Below, piece by piece: positions 1-21,493 of a DNA stretch of 64,000 nucleotides. The DNA comes from Aldrovandia affinis (Eukaryota > Chordata > Actinopteri > Notacanthiformes > Halosauridae), in contig JAINUG010000020.1 of NCBI GenBank assembly GCA_029706075.1, positions 3,115,625 through 3,179,624 on the forward strand, given 5' to 3'. The number at the start of each line of letters is the position of its first letter. Positions within the stretch are counted from its first letter, which is position 1. The translations under genes and the position numbers were made by a program. The notes under the pieces are model-generated. The model was not told the origin of the DNA and did no database searches. It was given only the letters and a program-made list of their open reading frames with translations.

Positions 1-722
1 GGCCTTTACAAACAGACTGAAATGTTTAAGTCAGACTTGAACCAAGACCTTGTTCACACAAAACAAACTGTATCCAGATTTGTTTCGTTTTCATTTGTTT
101 TTCGAACAAATTCTAATGTTTACTCTGCTCTTTGAACCAAATGTAAATTGAAACCCTGAAACAGGCTGTTATGAACACTGTAGTTTACCATGCTTACATC
201 TATGGGTGTTTGAGCCTGCATGGTCAGCACATGGCAATAAACCCAGAGACAGTCTCATGTCAATACAGTTCAATTTAAAACAAATATACAGATTTCTAAT
301 ATTCATAATGCATATTATTGCATGCATATTTTCAAGATAAAAACAATTATGGCCTGTGTAATAGAGGGCATAACATTTGTCTAAAACTCTTTTAAATGTC
401 ATTTTTCTGATTTTAATTTTTTTTTCTGATAAAAGATAACTAAGCAACTCCTGTGTTGTGGAAAGGGTAACAACAATAAAGCTCATTAAAGCCCCCATGT
501 GCATCATTAATGAGGACATATTACGCATTATTAAACTGCCAAGCCACATGTATTAACAACTCTTAGCGGCTACCTGAATAGAATCAATGAAAGTTAACAT
601 TTATCATTAGACATGTTCAAAAATAAGAATAATAAATAATTTAAAAAAGACATCAATTTAAACCCACTGCACTACATCTGATGTCACATGGCCTATGCCC
701 ATTGTATGAGAGGCCCACTCAC
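1..722. other. slc11a2 last intron (partial), no exon seen
   Basis: AT-rich sequence following the donor at 722-721. Both strands were read for the expected C-terminal exon of the transporter and no match was seen, so this is intron running off the window. Confidence 0.6.
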
Positions 723-10619
<9,897 letters not shown>

Positions 10620-12227
10620 GAGGATGTGGGGTTGCAGAGAGATGTCAGGGGCTCTCCGGGACAGACGCTCGGCCTGCGGGTGAACAAAAAGGTTCGGCGC
10701 TTGGTGAATCAAGGAACGCTGGCGCAAAACCTGCATTCCGTCCATGGCTGGCTGTCGCATTCCGCGCGGCCACAGTCTCCTGTATACATGTATTCCCCCG
10801 CAACTAGGCCCCTACTTTCCCCCGCTCAACAGAACAAGACAGATTTGGTGAAAAATAAATAAATAAAGGAGCGCATGTTCTCATGACTCTGCACAACTCT
10901 CATCACGGGACAGCAGAGACCCGAAACTTAAGAAAAAGAACAAGTACAACTTCCCCTTTTTAAGATTATATTGCACTCTCAGGAGGGGGGGAAAAAAATC
11001 AATAGACGTATGCAGAAATTTGCAGTATCACTGTGACACAGCAAAATCCATGAGAACAGTACATTGGCAAGACGCCACTTTAGCAGAAAGTCTCCTTGAA
11101 ATAACAGAAGACACTTGTACGTTGAGGAAATGTATACATGACCTATGCTCCACCACAGTAAAAAGTGTTTAAGTAAGTAAACAAGCAGAAGGACGATGTG
11201 CCTTCTGGAGCCAACCACAGGACGGTTACTGGGTTTGTTATTTTCCCACAGCTAAATCTCACTTCCCATAATGTGAAGTACATTTCGGTCAACCGCAAAT
11301 CAACCTCCACACAAATTTAACCAGGGCTGCTGGTTTCACAACAAAGGTTTCATGAAGCAGACAAGTCATTTCTCTTCTCATAGAGGCCTACTTTCCCGTC
11401 CAATGGCACATTAACACTGTACCGTAATATACCTAACAGTGGTTCCCATCTTGTATACTTACTACTATAGCCAGTAGGATTGAGTTGCCAGTCCTATTCT
11501 ATCAGTCAATCCACGGAGAGTGAGAAAATAAGGCAGACAGAGGGTGAGTGATAGCTGTCATTCACGGATTCTTCGTGCAAACTGAGGGGAGTCAAGGGAG
11601 GAGCGCACAGACAAAGCAGGAAAAAAAAAAAAAAAAAACGTTCCTCTCCCCTGCCCTCTTTCCGAGCTAATCTCAAAGTACCAGTACACTCCATCAAGCT
11701 CATATCTCTCTTGCCTCCCCAACTGAACAAAGATCTCACACACTCATCTTACACACTCACTCAAACGCACTCACATGCACACACAAACACTCACGCACCA
11801 GGACCTTGGTTTAACATCCAAAAGACTGCATCTCTCACAACAGTGTTTCCGTCACTTCCAGCAGCTACACAGTTCTCCAAGTAGGACTCCGATCCAGGCA
11901 CTACCTAAGGGTTTGCGTTTCATTTGTAACACAGAAAGAAAGGAAGGTTACTCGATTTATGACCGCAAGATTCTCACTTTTAATTAAATTTTTCTGACAA
12001 ATTGGCAAGTCAGCTAGGATTGCCTAACAGTTTTCCCCAGGAAGAGTAAGTTTGATCGTAGCCTTGAAATGATGCCATTAACTGTTGTTCAAATGAAAAT
12101 TCAGGATCACTTCTTGCAGTTAACAGCTCTTTATATAAAACTATTAAAATGTATTTATTCAAATTTAAATAAAAAAAAAAAAACTGTACGTTATAACAAT
12201 ATAAATGTTTTTATGGCTATAGTTCAA

Positions 12228-12258
12228 ATGAATGAATGAATGAATGAATGAATGAATG
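12228..12258. repeat. (AATG)n microsatellite
   Basis: Seven to eight uninterrupted tetranucleotide units. Confidence 0.9.
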
Positions 12259-12849
12259 TGGTCACACCATGACCGAACTGTAAAAACACCAGAAATGCAA
12301 GAGTTATCGGGCACTTTTAATGTCTGTTGAGGGAAGATTTCCCTCTTAAAGCCACATTATCTCAGAAATAGATATGCATGCCACGAAGAATGAATGTCCC
12401 AAATTCACATCCCAGAACTTTTAATCAGTTCTCAAAAAAACCGTTTTCATTTTCTGTAATGTGCTATTGTGGCAAATGATTCCTTTAGAAAGAGGTTACA
12501 TGTTTCATTGATTACGTTACATTATAGACTGGCAGGTGAAATCAGGGGGAGGGGGCTAAATTATGGAATAATTGAAAACGCATGTTAAAAACAACCTTAA
12601 TTTATCAATATTTTGACTGCAACTGTAAGGTTAACAAAAAACAGACATGCGCTGGGGTGTGTGTGTGTTTGCCGCCTGTAACATTTTCTGTATATTGGGC
12701 CTTTGTCAAAATCTCAACTCGCGTTGGTTCTCGGGAGAAAAAAAAAAACTCAGCAATCGGTACAAAGATCACAGGAAGGGTAACGCTGACTGTCCTTTAT
12801 GCAGGACAAGTCCGTAGCTCTTAAAATGACGTAGCCTGCCCTTTAGTGA

Positions 12850-13530
12850 GGTAGCTAGGTAATGTTAGCTGTCAGCGTTTCGAGTCATAACTTATCAGCT
12901 CACACAAGAAGTAATTGTAAAGTTCGCTAGCTAGCCAGTCGGCTGGTGAGATGGGGAAAAGAGAAAAGTGCCAACAGCCGCACATATATCTAACTAGTTC
13001 GAATTCCTTTGTCGCGGTAACCATTAGTATCACCACTTTCACCTTCTAGAAAGCGAATCAAGAATAAGACAATGCTCATCAAATCGAAGAGTACAAACCA
13101 ACGGCGAAGCTACAGTTAACGTTAGCTACATAGCCTGCTAGCTTACCTGGCACTCGCTATTGGGTAATCGCCAGGGAACTCTCGGTAGCTAGCCAACTTT
13201 CGATACCAATCTCGAGTCTCACCAATCAAGTCAACTCGTCAAAAATGGTTCACAATTCGCAAAGATAAGTTAGCTAACAAGCTATCAACGTTTACCTTTC
13301 TAGCTAGCTAGTAACGTCAGCTAGTGTCGTAGGTACAAACACCTGATCACATTGATCAACTTGGCCAGAATTAGCTACCTGGCTAGCTAACAGCATAATA
13401 AATTGCGTTACGATAAACAGCGAGCTAGCGTGCCACCATAGATGGTGCAATATCTTACACATGGGTAGTGTTAGCGATCTCTAGAAAACGTGTAAGATTA
13501 GTTTCTAGCTAGTACAACTAGCTAACTTTG
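12850..13530. repeat. AGCTAGCT/AACGTTAGCT palindrome-rich tract
   Basis: Many 8- to 14-bp self-complementary motifs are scattered through about 700 bp. It resembles the tracts at 1430-1725 and 59160-59475 and probably derives from a dispersed repeat family. Confidence 0.5.
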
Positions 13531-14351
13531 GTCGTATGCTTAAAAACATGACCGATACGGTTATACCGTAAAATAACACCAACATTGAAGTAAAAACGAT
13601 GTCTTACCTAACTAGGTGTGTATCCAGTACATAAATAAAAAGTCAAGACATTAGGACACGGATTGCTACTCACGGCTACAGGGTATATTATGTACTTAAA
13701 ACACACCCACTTTATAATTATTGGTTACACAGGCTTATTTCATACTGTTATTGGTGTAGTTGTTAACCGTCACTCGAACGACAAAAAAAATCCCGGCGAA
13801 TGGCAGTTTATATATTTAAATTGGCTTTAAATTCGGCGACTGCCCACTATTGACACGGAGGAAATATTGCAAGATACAACGCAAATGCCGCGGTCTGCAT
13901 CCTGAATGTTTCTACAGATATGCAGTGAAAATGGCCAAAAGTGTCTGAATATGAATTTAATATTTTGAATAGGACTCTGTATTGTACTATTTGAATTCGT
14001 ATTTCACAACTAAACTATAATTTGTCATTTAATTTACAGCCTACATTCCAAGTTTAAAACTTAAAACTTTTTCATATTCAGAATTTAAATTCAAATGAAA
14101 ATAATAATAATAATAATAATTCAAGATTGAATTTCCCATTTAAGAATCTTTATTCATTCTCCTGTCCATATCGAGAGCAACCATCTCCACCATTTTCAGG
14201 TTGGACTGAGGCGCTTTGGTGTACCTATTTAATGAAGATCCGTTGGGTAGTTTTTACATTATAACTTGACAAAAGCAGACACTTGCAGAGCTTGAGTGGA
14301 AAGTAAAAAGTGTTAGTGGCTTCCATTTTGTGAGACCACAATTGTTCTCAT

Positions 14352-14526
14352 TTAGAATGCCTGGGTTGCTAAGAAGCCCATGGTTTAGACTTTGAGCTGC
14401 AGACAAATATTGGACATGCTCCTTTTTAGGGGGTAAGATTTGTCTCTCACGACAACACAGGTGGCATCAATGATGAAAATGGCACTGTTTCCATCAGATA
14501 CAACGTCCTCCAAAATTCTCTCTTTG
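14352..14526 (-). pseudogene. Broken partial copy of the giant exon of the neighbouring JCAD-like gene
   Basis: About 175 bp closely match 17976-18151 inside the 4.5-kb exon of the next gene, on the same strand. The encoded segment around SDGNSAIFIIDATCVVV parallels SDGNSGIFVIDATCVVV in the parent. A small deletion (about 4 bases) after VVV shifts the frame, so downstream residues follow a different register. No splice context or longer frame is seen. It is a duplicated fragment rather than a working exon. Confidence 0.85.
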
Positions 14527-15073
14527 TCATTTTCTGTAGGCTCTGTAGGCTCTTTGTGTTTCCAGCTGATGTTTTGGATTGTGATTGTCTTTAGTAGGCT
14601 ATCCATGTCACCTGGTCTTGTGTCCGTTTTATATCATTAGCTATTCTAGAAAATTATTGGTAATGTGATGGCTGTATTTAGGGAATATTCATATGTATCA
14701 ACTTATCCAACTTCTCAATTCAATATGACAGGTGTGTGCTATTTTTAATCAGGATAAATAGATGTATTGATATTGCATTTTGGATCCTGAAGAAGGCTTG
14801 TTTTGTGTCGGTCATTTGTAGTTATCTAAAGGCATTTTGCATACCCATTTTCGGTGCTTTGGTCTTCAGATGATGTAACTGGATTTGACAATAGAACCAT
14901 CATCATAAGTAAGCCTTTATCTTCCTTTTTTGGACAAAATGTCTCTTTTTAACTTGTGCACTTATCAGATATGATCTGACCTGAAGGCACCATTGAAAGA
15001 GGAGATATGCTTCTATATATATGGTATATGGAAATTATATTAAACTGTCTGGTTGGGTCACTTATAAAACATC

Positions 15074-15235
15074 ACATTACATTAATTTAGGAAGCACTCT
15101 TATCCAGAGCGACTTACAAAGGAGGAGAACATAAGTGCATCCACATTCGTTGTATGAGCGACAGTGACATAGGCTAACAACACTCCCAGGCCAGCGAGTA
15201 CATATGCACCATCACTAAAGTATGACTAAGTTAAC
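15074..15235. repeat. Dispersed fish repeat with LINE-like tail motif
   Basis: Contains CTTATCCAGAGCGACTTACA, the complement of the tail motif GTAAGTCGCTCTGGATAAGA found in the SINE at 38181-38398. Probably a SINE or MITE fragment. Confidence 0.7.
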
Positions 15236-15517
15236 AAGAAGATATTGATCACATTGCAACAATATCAAATTGGGAAAATCACACAGTCTTGCACAATCTG
15301 TGGAGACATATACTTTTATTATAATTAAATAAAGATATGTGAACAGTGCAGTAGTCTCAAAATTGATATTTTCTAAACTATACTATGTACACACCAGTCC
15401 CCATGGTTGTTACTGATGCAAACTCTCATGGAAAAGAATATAACTATCCAAATACACAGCAAACTGCAGATAAGTGAAAGATTGGTGGCAATGGCTACAG
15501 AGTGATATTGAAAAGTG

Positions 15518-18500
15518 TTACTTTCTCCCAAAAAGCACCCTCTCTTTTTCTTGAAAGTCTTGTAGAATGTCTTCAAGAGACTGATTACCCTCCTCTTCAG
15601 GAGGCAAAATGGATGCCTCCTGCTGATCCGTGATCAGAGCAGCTGGCTCTTCTCCTTGCTGGGCCACTCCTGTAACAAACAAATCACAGGTGAGCCCCAT
15701 CCCAGGTTTGGGTATGGTGCCCCTGTTTGGCATGGCATCTTCAGCATAATGGCACTCCGCAGTGTGGCATGTGCATTCTGACGTCTCTTTCTCCATATTT
15801 GCCCCTTCCTCCTCAGGCCTATTGCAGGTGGCCATCTCCATGCACATTCTTTCAGATCTGGCATCCTCAGTCACCTCATTGTTCTCTACCACTAGTCTAA
15901 TACCTTGATTACCTTCAGTTTCTGTCGTGTCACTGCAGATCTCTGCACTCTTTACCATTGCTTCTGTAACACAATCACGTTTGTCCTCACTCACATTGCT
16001 GTCTGCCAAGGCACCCAGACACACTGAGCCACCTATTTCTCCTTCACCACTGATTGTAAAAGCTAAATCGCTATCCTCATTCCTCTCTGGGTTTGTTTCA
16101 GCTGTGTTTTGGATATTTGTCTCTATAGCCAGAACTACCTTCTCTCCATCTCCAAAGCATTCCTCAGTAGGATATTGTTCACTCGCTCCCCATCTATCCG
16201 CATCACTCTCATTCTCTTCAGTAATATTCTCCAGTATTTCTCCTAAGCTGTCATACATTTCATCATTACAATTAAAGGATTCTTGAGTTGTTTGATTTGC
16301 GTCAGTCTCTACTCTCACCTCATTGTCTCCTATCCCCTCCCCAAACTCTGCACCTCTCATCTCTGCCTCCTCCTCCTCCCTCCCCATAATCACAGTGTCC
16401 CTGGAGGTATGACTGTCAGAGCTACTGCAGGACAGTGTGTCGTCATCAACTTGCCCACCTAGCTCTACCTCGCCTTGCTTTTCCTCCTTCAGCCCCACCT
16501 TTACTCCTAATGGATTGCTATCTGGCATCTCTGAATCGATTATTGCTTCCAGAAATGTACTTTCTCCTGCCTGATTTCTAAGACTCCCAGAGTTGTCGAT
16601 AGTATCCTCCTCCAAAACCTCTTGACTTTGAGCTTCTGTCTCTACCATGCTCCTGTCCTCCGTTTCTCTCTTGTCTCCCAGATCAATCGATGCTGCCTTT
16701 GTTTCTTCGTCCTCACTCACATTCTCTGTATTATCCCACAATTCCCCTAACTCCTCCTCCTCGTTCTCAGAGTCGGGTGCTGTGTGTCTACGGATACGGT
16801 ACACAGCATCCCAGAGAGACGTAGGGTACTGAGGCTCATCTTTTTGAAGAGAAGGTGAACTCTGGGGAGGTGGTGATGTCTCCACTGGTGTTTCAGGACT
16901 CTCATGTCCAGAGCTTGGGGGGACATCAATGGAGGAAGGAGAACTGGCAGGAGATAGAGGAGCAAAGGGAGAAGGAGGAGGGGAAGGAAAGTGGGAAAGT
17001 GAGATGGGATCCGAGGGAGGACTGGAGGGGCAAATAGGGCACGAGGGAGAGTGAACTCTTGAAGGAGAGCAAGAGCGTGAGTGAGACTTAGTGGGAGAAC
17101 AGCAGGAAGCATTGTTTGAGAGGGGGGAGGGCACCTGCAACAGCTTATTAGAGGGAGAGCTTGATGGAGACAGAGGAAACCTGAGAGGGGGTGTTAGAGT
17201 GGGAGACTTAGGTGGTGAGGAGTCAAAATAGGTAGGAACTGGACAGTGGCTCTGAGATAGAGGTGGCAAAATATAGCTGCCCTTTGGTTGACTAGCTGCC
17301 TCCTGGTTGACTTGAGGATAGGAAGAAAGCCCTTCTTCAAAATTGTTCTTATGTGTGACGATGCCTTGCATTTCAGTGAAAATGTCAGTGTCATCCTCCT
17401 CAGATGAATCATGCTCCGATAGTTTCAGCTCTTCTTCTTTGCTGCTCCTCTCTTCTATGTTCATACCCATGTCCATATGGGTATTTTCCATATCCATGAA
17501 CAACTGGCTATCCACTGCAGTGTCACTCTTATACAACCGGATCACATCCTCATCTTGTCCACTCTTATCTGCTACTTCTGGTTCTGGTTCTGTGGAAGGT
17601 AGCTCAGCGGGGGACTCTTGCATGTCACCTGTGTCTTGTCCTGCAGGATCAGGGGGCAATTCCACTGACTTTGTTTCTTGGATGCTAGAGTCCAGTAGGG
17701 GGATCCCTAGGATCCTCACAGCCCTCTCCTCCAGGGACTCGCTAGCAGACATTACCGGAGATAGCAAGCGGGAATTAGAGAATTCACTTGTTCCCCCTGC
17801 TTCATCGGTTTCTGGACCCTCATGGGGGAGACTGATGTTTTGATCACTGTCTGGCCCTTTGGACTGCAACTCATCTCTTTCTGACTCTCTCCCCATTTTT
17901 TCCCCACTTCCTTGCAAAAGTTGGTCCTGTGGTAGCATATCCAAGTCCGGATCAGATTCAACATCAGGGTGGTTATTTAAAATTCCTGGGTCACTAAGCC
18001 CAGGGTTTAGACTTTGAGCTGCAGACAAATATTGGACCTGCTCCTTTTTAGGGGGTAAGATGAACTTTGCTTTGACGACAACACAGGTGGCATCAATGAC
18101 AAAAATGCCACTGTTTCCATCAGATTCAGCGTCCTCCAAAATTCTCTCTTCTTTGCAGCCATCAGTGGTGTAATCATGCAAGTCAATACTTGAGTCATCC
18201 TGTTCATAGCTTAGATTTTTAGCAGGCTCACCCTGTTGCTTCCAGTCCCCCTTAATGCATTGCCAGGTGGGATTAGTCTTAGTTTGGGCCACAATGCTAG
18301 GCTCCTTCCATAGAGGAAACTTAGCTGAACCATGAGGTTGTTGCACTCTTTTGCTTATTTCAGGAGACGAACTGGCCTGAGGGACCTCTGCCTTAGCACT
18401 TTCCCTGTTCTCTGAACTTATCAGACATTGGTAATTGCTCCTCTCCATCTGGTACCTTGGTCCTGTCTGAATGGCCCTAAACAACCCCTCTCTGTGTGCA

Positions 18501-21493
18501 GCTGCCTGTTCACTCTCCATCCAGGCTCGCGCAGCCTGGGGTCCAGATCTGCCCGCCAACTTTGGAGGAGGGGTTCGCATGGGAGGAGCACTGCTGGGAG
18601 AGCTGAACTGACAGTGGCGTTCTGTCACTCTGGAATCAACTTCATCTGCAAGTTGGAAAGACCTTACACTTCCTCCACTCCCTTCACACCTTAACACTCC
18701 TGCCCCTGCACTTGCTGCGCCAGTCAGGTTTGGAACAGTAAACAGTGGCAAAGGGATGGACTGCAGTGGATCTTCTGGGGAACTGGACAATCCGGCCACC
18801 TCACCTAACCGTGACACCAGGCAAAAGACTGTCTCTCTCCCTCTCTTCTTCTTTGGCTTAGCCTTAACACTTTCACTGGCTTCAGGCAATGTTGGTTGCC
18901 TAAGCTCAGCTGTGATCTCTGGCTGCCCTTGGAATGGTGGCTGGGTAGTGCCATCTGACAGCGGTTTTGGTGGAGGGGTAGAACCCTCCCATGTCCTCTC
19001 ATCAAACTGTCCTTGTCTTACATGGAGTGCAGGTTGTGTCCTCCTCTCCCACTCTTCTGTCCACACTTCTTCTGCATGCTGTTCCCTCTTCACATCTCCA
19101 TGAACGTCCTGTTTCGCAGAAGCCATAAGTGTGCAGTAGTTATACTTCTGTGCATGTTGTTGCACTAAAATTGGATCAGTATAACTCATGTCTTTTATAG
19201 CATATTTTTGAGACTGCTGCGTTCTGTGCAGAGAGTTATGAGGGGCACTGTAGGGTGGTGGGGGAATGTAGGATGGGGGTTGACTTGACACACTATGCTG
19301 GTAACTGGGCTCATTCTCCTTGCTATCCTGTCCCCAAGACCTCTCAAGAACAGGTGACTGAGGAAGTCTAAAGGAAATTGTTGGTTGCCTTTCCTCCTCT
19401 GGTCCACACCCTCTCATAGGATGATGCTGTGCTGGTGGAGGGTATGTGCCCTGGAAGTTTGCACTGCCACCTCTACCCACCCACTGTGGGAACCTCTCTC
19501 TCTCTTGCACCTGCCCCCTTTGGAAACCCGGAGTCCCCCACAATCCAGCCTCCAGACGCCTCTTCCTAGGCAACGAGTGGCAGTAGCGGGAAGCCCAGGC
19601 TTCCAATTCACGATAGCTGCTGTCACTCATGCTCCTTTTGGCATCTCTCCTGTAGCGAAAGGGGCTACATGGCTCCCCCCTTCTCACCCACCCTTCCCTC
19701 TGCATCTGCCTTTCACTCTCCTGCTGCTTACGCGCCCTCTCCATCTCTGCCCGTGCCCACTCTCTCTCTGCTCTCTCATGCTCCTGGTGTTTGTTTAACC
19801 CTTGTGAGCAGGGCTGGCTGTCTAAGGTGAAAGGGAAGTCGGGTGGCTGTGGGTCGGTCCAATTGGTGTGATCCTGCAGAACCCAGCCAGTTCGAGAGCC
19901 TGGCACTGTCCACCAGCCAAGGTCACCGCCAAAATCTCTCTCGTAGGGCTGCTGGAAATCTGGTGCGTGCTGCTTCTCTTGGTACCTATGAAGAAACATC
20001 AAGAGAACATTTCCTTGCATTTTCATCTCACAGTTGAAGTGTGGCATAGTGGTTAAGGGACTGGGCTTGTAATCAGGTTTGAGGTTTGATTCCCAGGTTA
20101 GGCAATATTGTTGTACCTTTGAATAAGGCACATACCCTGAATACTCCCCAAGAAATGTGACCAATGAATAGCACCCAGAATAATGGTGTCTATTATAAGT
20201 AAATATAATAAATAATTGAATAATGTAAATCTGGTATCAAAGGGTATTTTACTAAATGACCCACTGCATTCCAAGAGCCCAGATAACATCAAGATTAATC
20301 AAACTACCTGTTCTTAATTAATTTAGATAAGAACTGTGAAAGCTCAGTTGGAATAAGTACTAGGAACTATGCAATCTAACAGAACCAGGGTTTGTTACCC
20401 CTGGTAAATATACAGTCTCAAAAAAACCTGTAACATATCAGTAAAATAAATATTTGTTTTATATTTATCGCTTCCTTTTTTCGATTTGTGTCTACCTTCC
20501 ATGTGTCACTAGTCTTACAGAATAACTAGGATTGAAAGTTTGTCAGGTCAAAACCCAAACGCTATTTGAATCCACACAACTAACCCCGCCCCCCCCACAC
20601 ACACACACATTTTCTTTTTGCACAATAAAAAAATATATTTAAAAAAGGTTTCAAAAGCTCTGCAAGTTTAATTATCAGCAATGGATTAATATCAAATGAG
20701 GTCGATAGACTGCCATTGGCCACTGAAGTAAAACACACAATATGAAATATTTGCTGTTGTTTGTAATCAGGCATGCTTTCTTTGAATCACAGTGGGTCTA
20801 CTGTGTTGAAGCAGCATTGAGAGTACGTACATGAGTGACAGGTTCTGTCCTGGACCAGTTCCATATTTAGTGTACAAGGGCGGTTGCCCTTGACTCCCTG
20901 TCCAGAACTCCATCACTGAAGGCTTGGAACCATGGATTGCACTCTAGAACACAGTAGCTATTCAAGTTTGTATTGTCTAACAAATACAATTTAACATTTC
21001 TATTGTCATGATGTTCAATGAGGTACATGCTGGGAATTGAAAATGCATAAAAACGATCTACTTGAAGTGAAATAAAACATTGGTAGACAGAAAATAAAGG
21101 TACCTTTGTATTGCCTAATAAAAAAAATATGATAGCTGACAGTTAAATTGTTATACAGGGTCCCCATGACAAAAGCTGCTGATGTATACAGTTTTCTCAG
21201 GCAGTAAAAACAGCTAATTAAATGTCATTTTTAAAACTCCCAAAATTCACACATCATCAACTCAAACAGTCAAGAACATCAACAACACCCTTGTCTTCTT
21301 GGCAAGTATACACAAGCAACACCCTTTCTTTATCATCCCATAGCTTTCCAGTGTGCTAAAGATTTTCTGCATAAACGGCTACATCCATGGTACAAACACA
21401 TATCTTTTTACAGGTTCCCTGACATTCACACATACCTCTGGGCAATATGAAGGTCTGGATGAGTGCTGGCTGGGCTGGTGCTCTCCAAACGCA
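15518..21493 (-). CDS. JCAD/KIAA1462-like large disordered protein, one giant exon; 5' end not found
   Basis: Exons seen (minus): 21493-21436, 20941-20831 and 19985-15518, the last with 1488 codons before TAA. Phases join cleanly (AG+T, then AT+G), which supports the two small exons. The protein is largely low complexity: a charged segment rich in E, R and Q near the start of the giant exon, PPSYIPPPPYSAP (about 19230-19284, two PY motifs for WW domains), KKKRGRETVFCLVS (about 18815-18860), a conserved-looking IFVIDATCVVV (about 18068-18105), a Ser/Pro-rich stretch (about 16850-17215) and a long Asp/Glu-rich C-terminal half. A basic patch followed by E-T-[IV]-F-C-L-V-S and a PPxY-like stretch are, from memory, also in JCAD, an endothelial junction protein linked to Hippo signalling. 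That identity is inference; the gene itself is well supported by the unbroken exon. Confidence 0.7.
20034..20165 (+). mobile_element. Degenerate tRNA-derived SINE just upstream of the giant exon
   Basis: Contains GGCATAGTGGTTAAGGGACT and a B-box-like GTTTGATTCCCAGG, matching the SINE at 38181-38398. It sits about 50 bp before the acceptor at 19986. The giant exon's frame happens to stay open through it in antisense, so an ATG-to-stop reading would wrongly add about 60 residues. Confidence 0.75.
20166..20830. other. Intron of the JCAD-like gene
   Basis: AT-rich intron between exons 20941-20831 and 19985-15518. It has a short CA repeat near 20595 and nothing coding. Confidence 0.6.

Larger units (their letters stand above)
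10861..14351. other. Spacer upstream of slc11a2, no gene seen
   Basis: AT-rich sequence with a poly-A run (11620-11638), an AATG tetranucleotide array (12228-12258) and an AGCTAGCT-rich tract (12850-13530). Non-coding 5' exons and the distal slc11a2 promoter may lie here but could not be located by eye. Confidence 0.5.
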
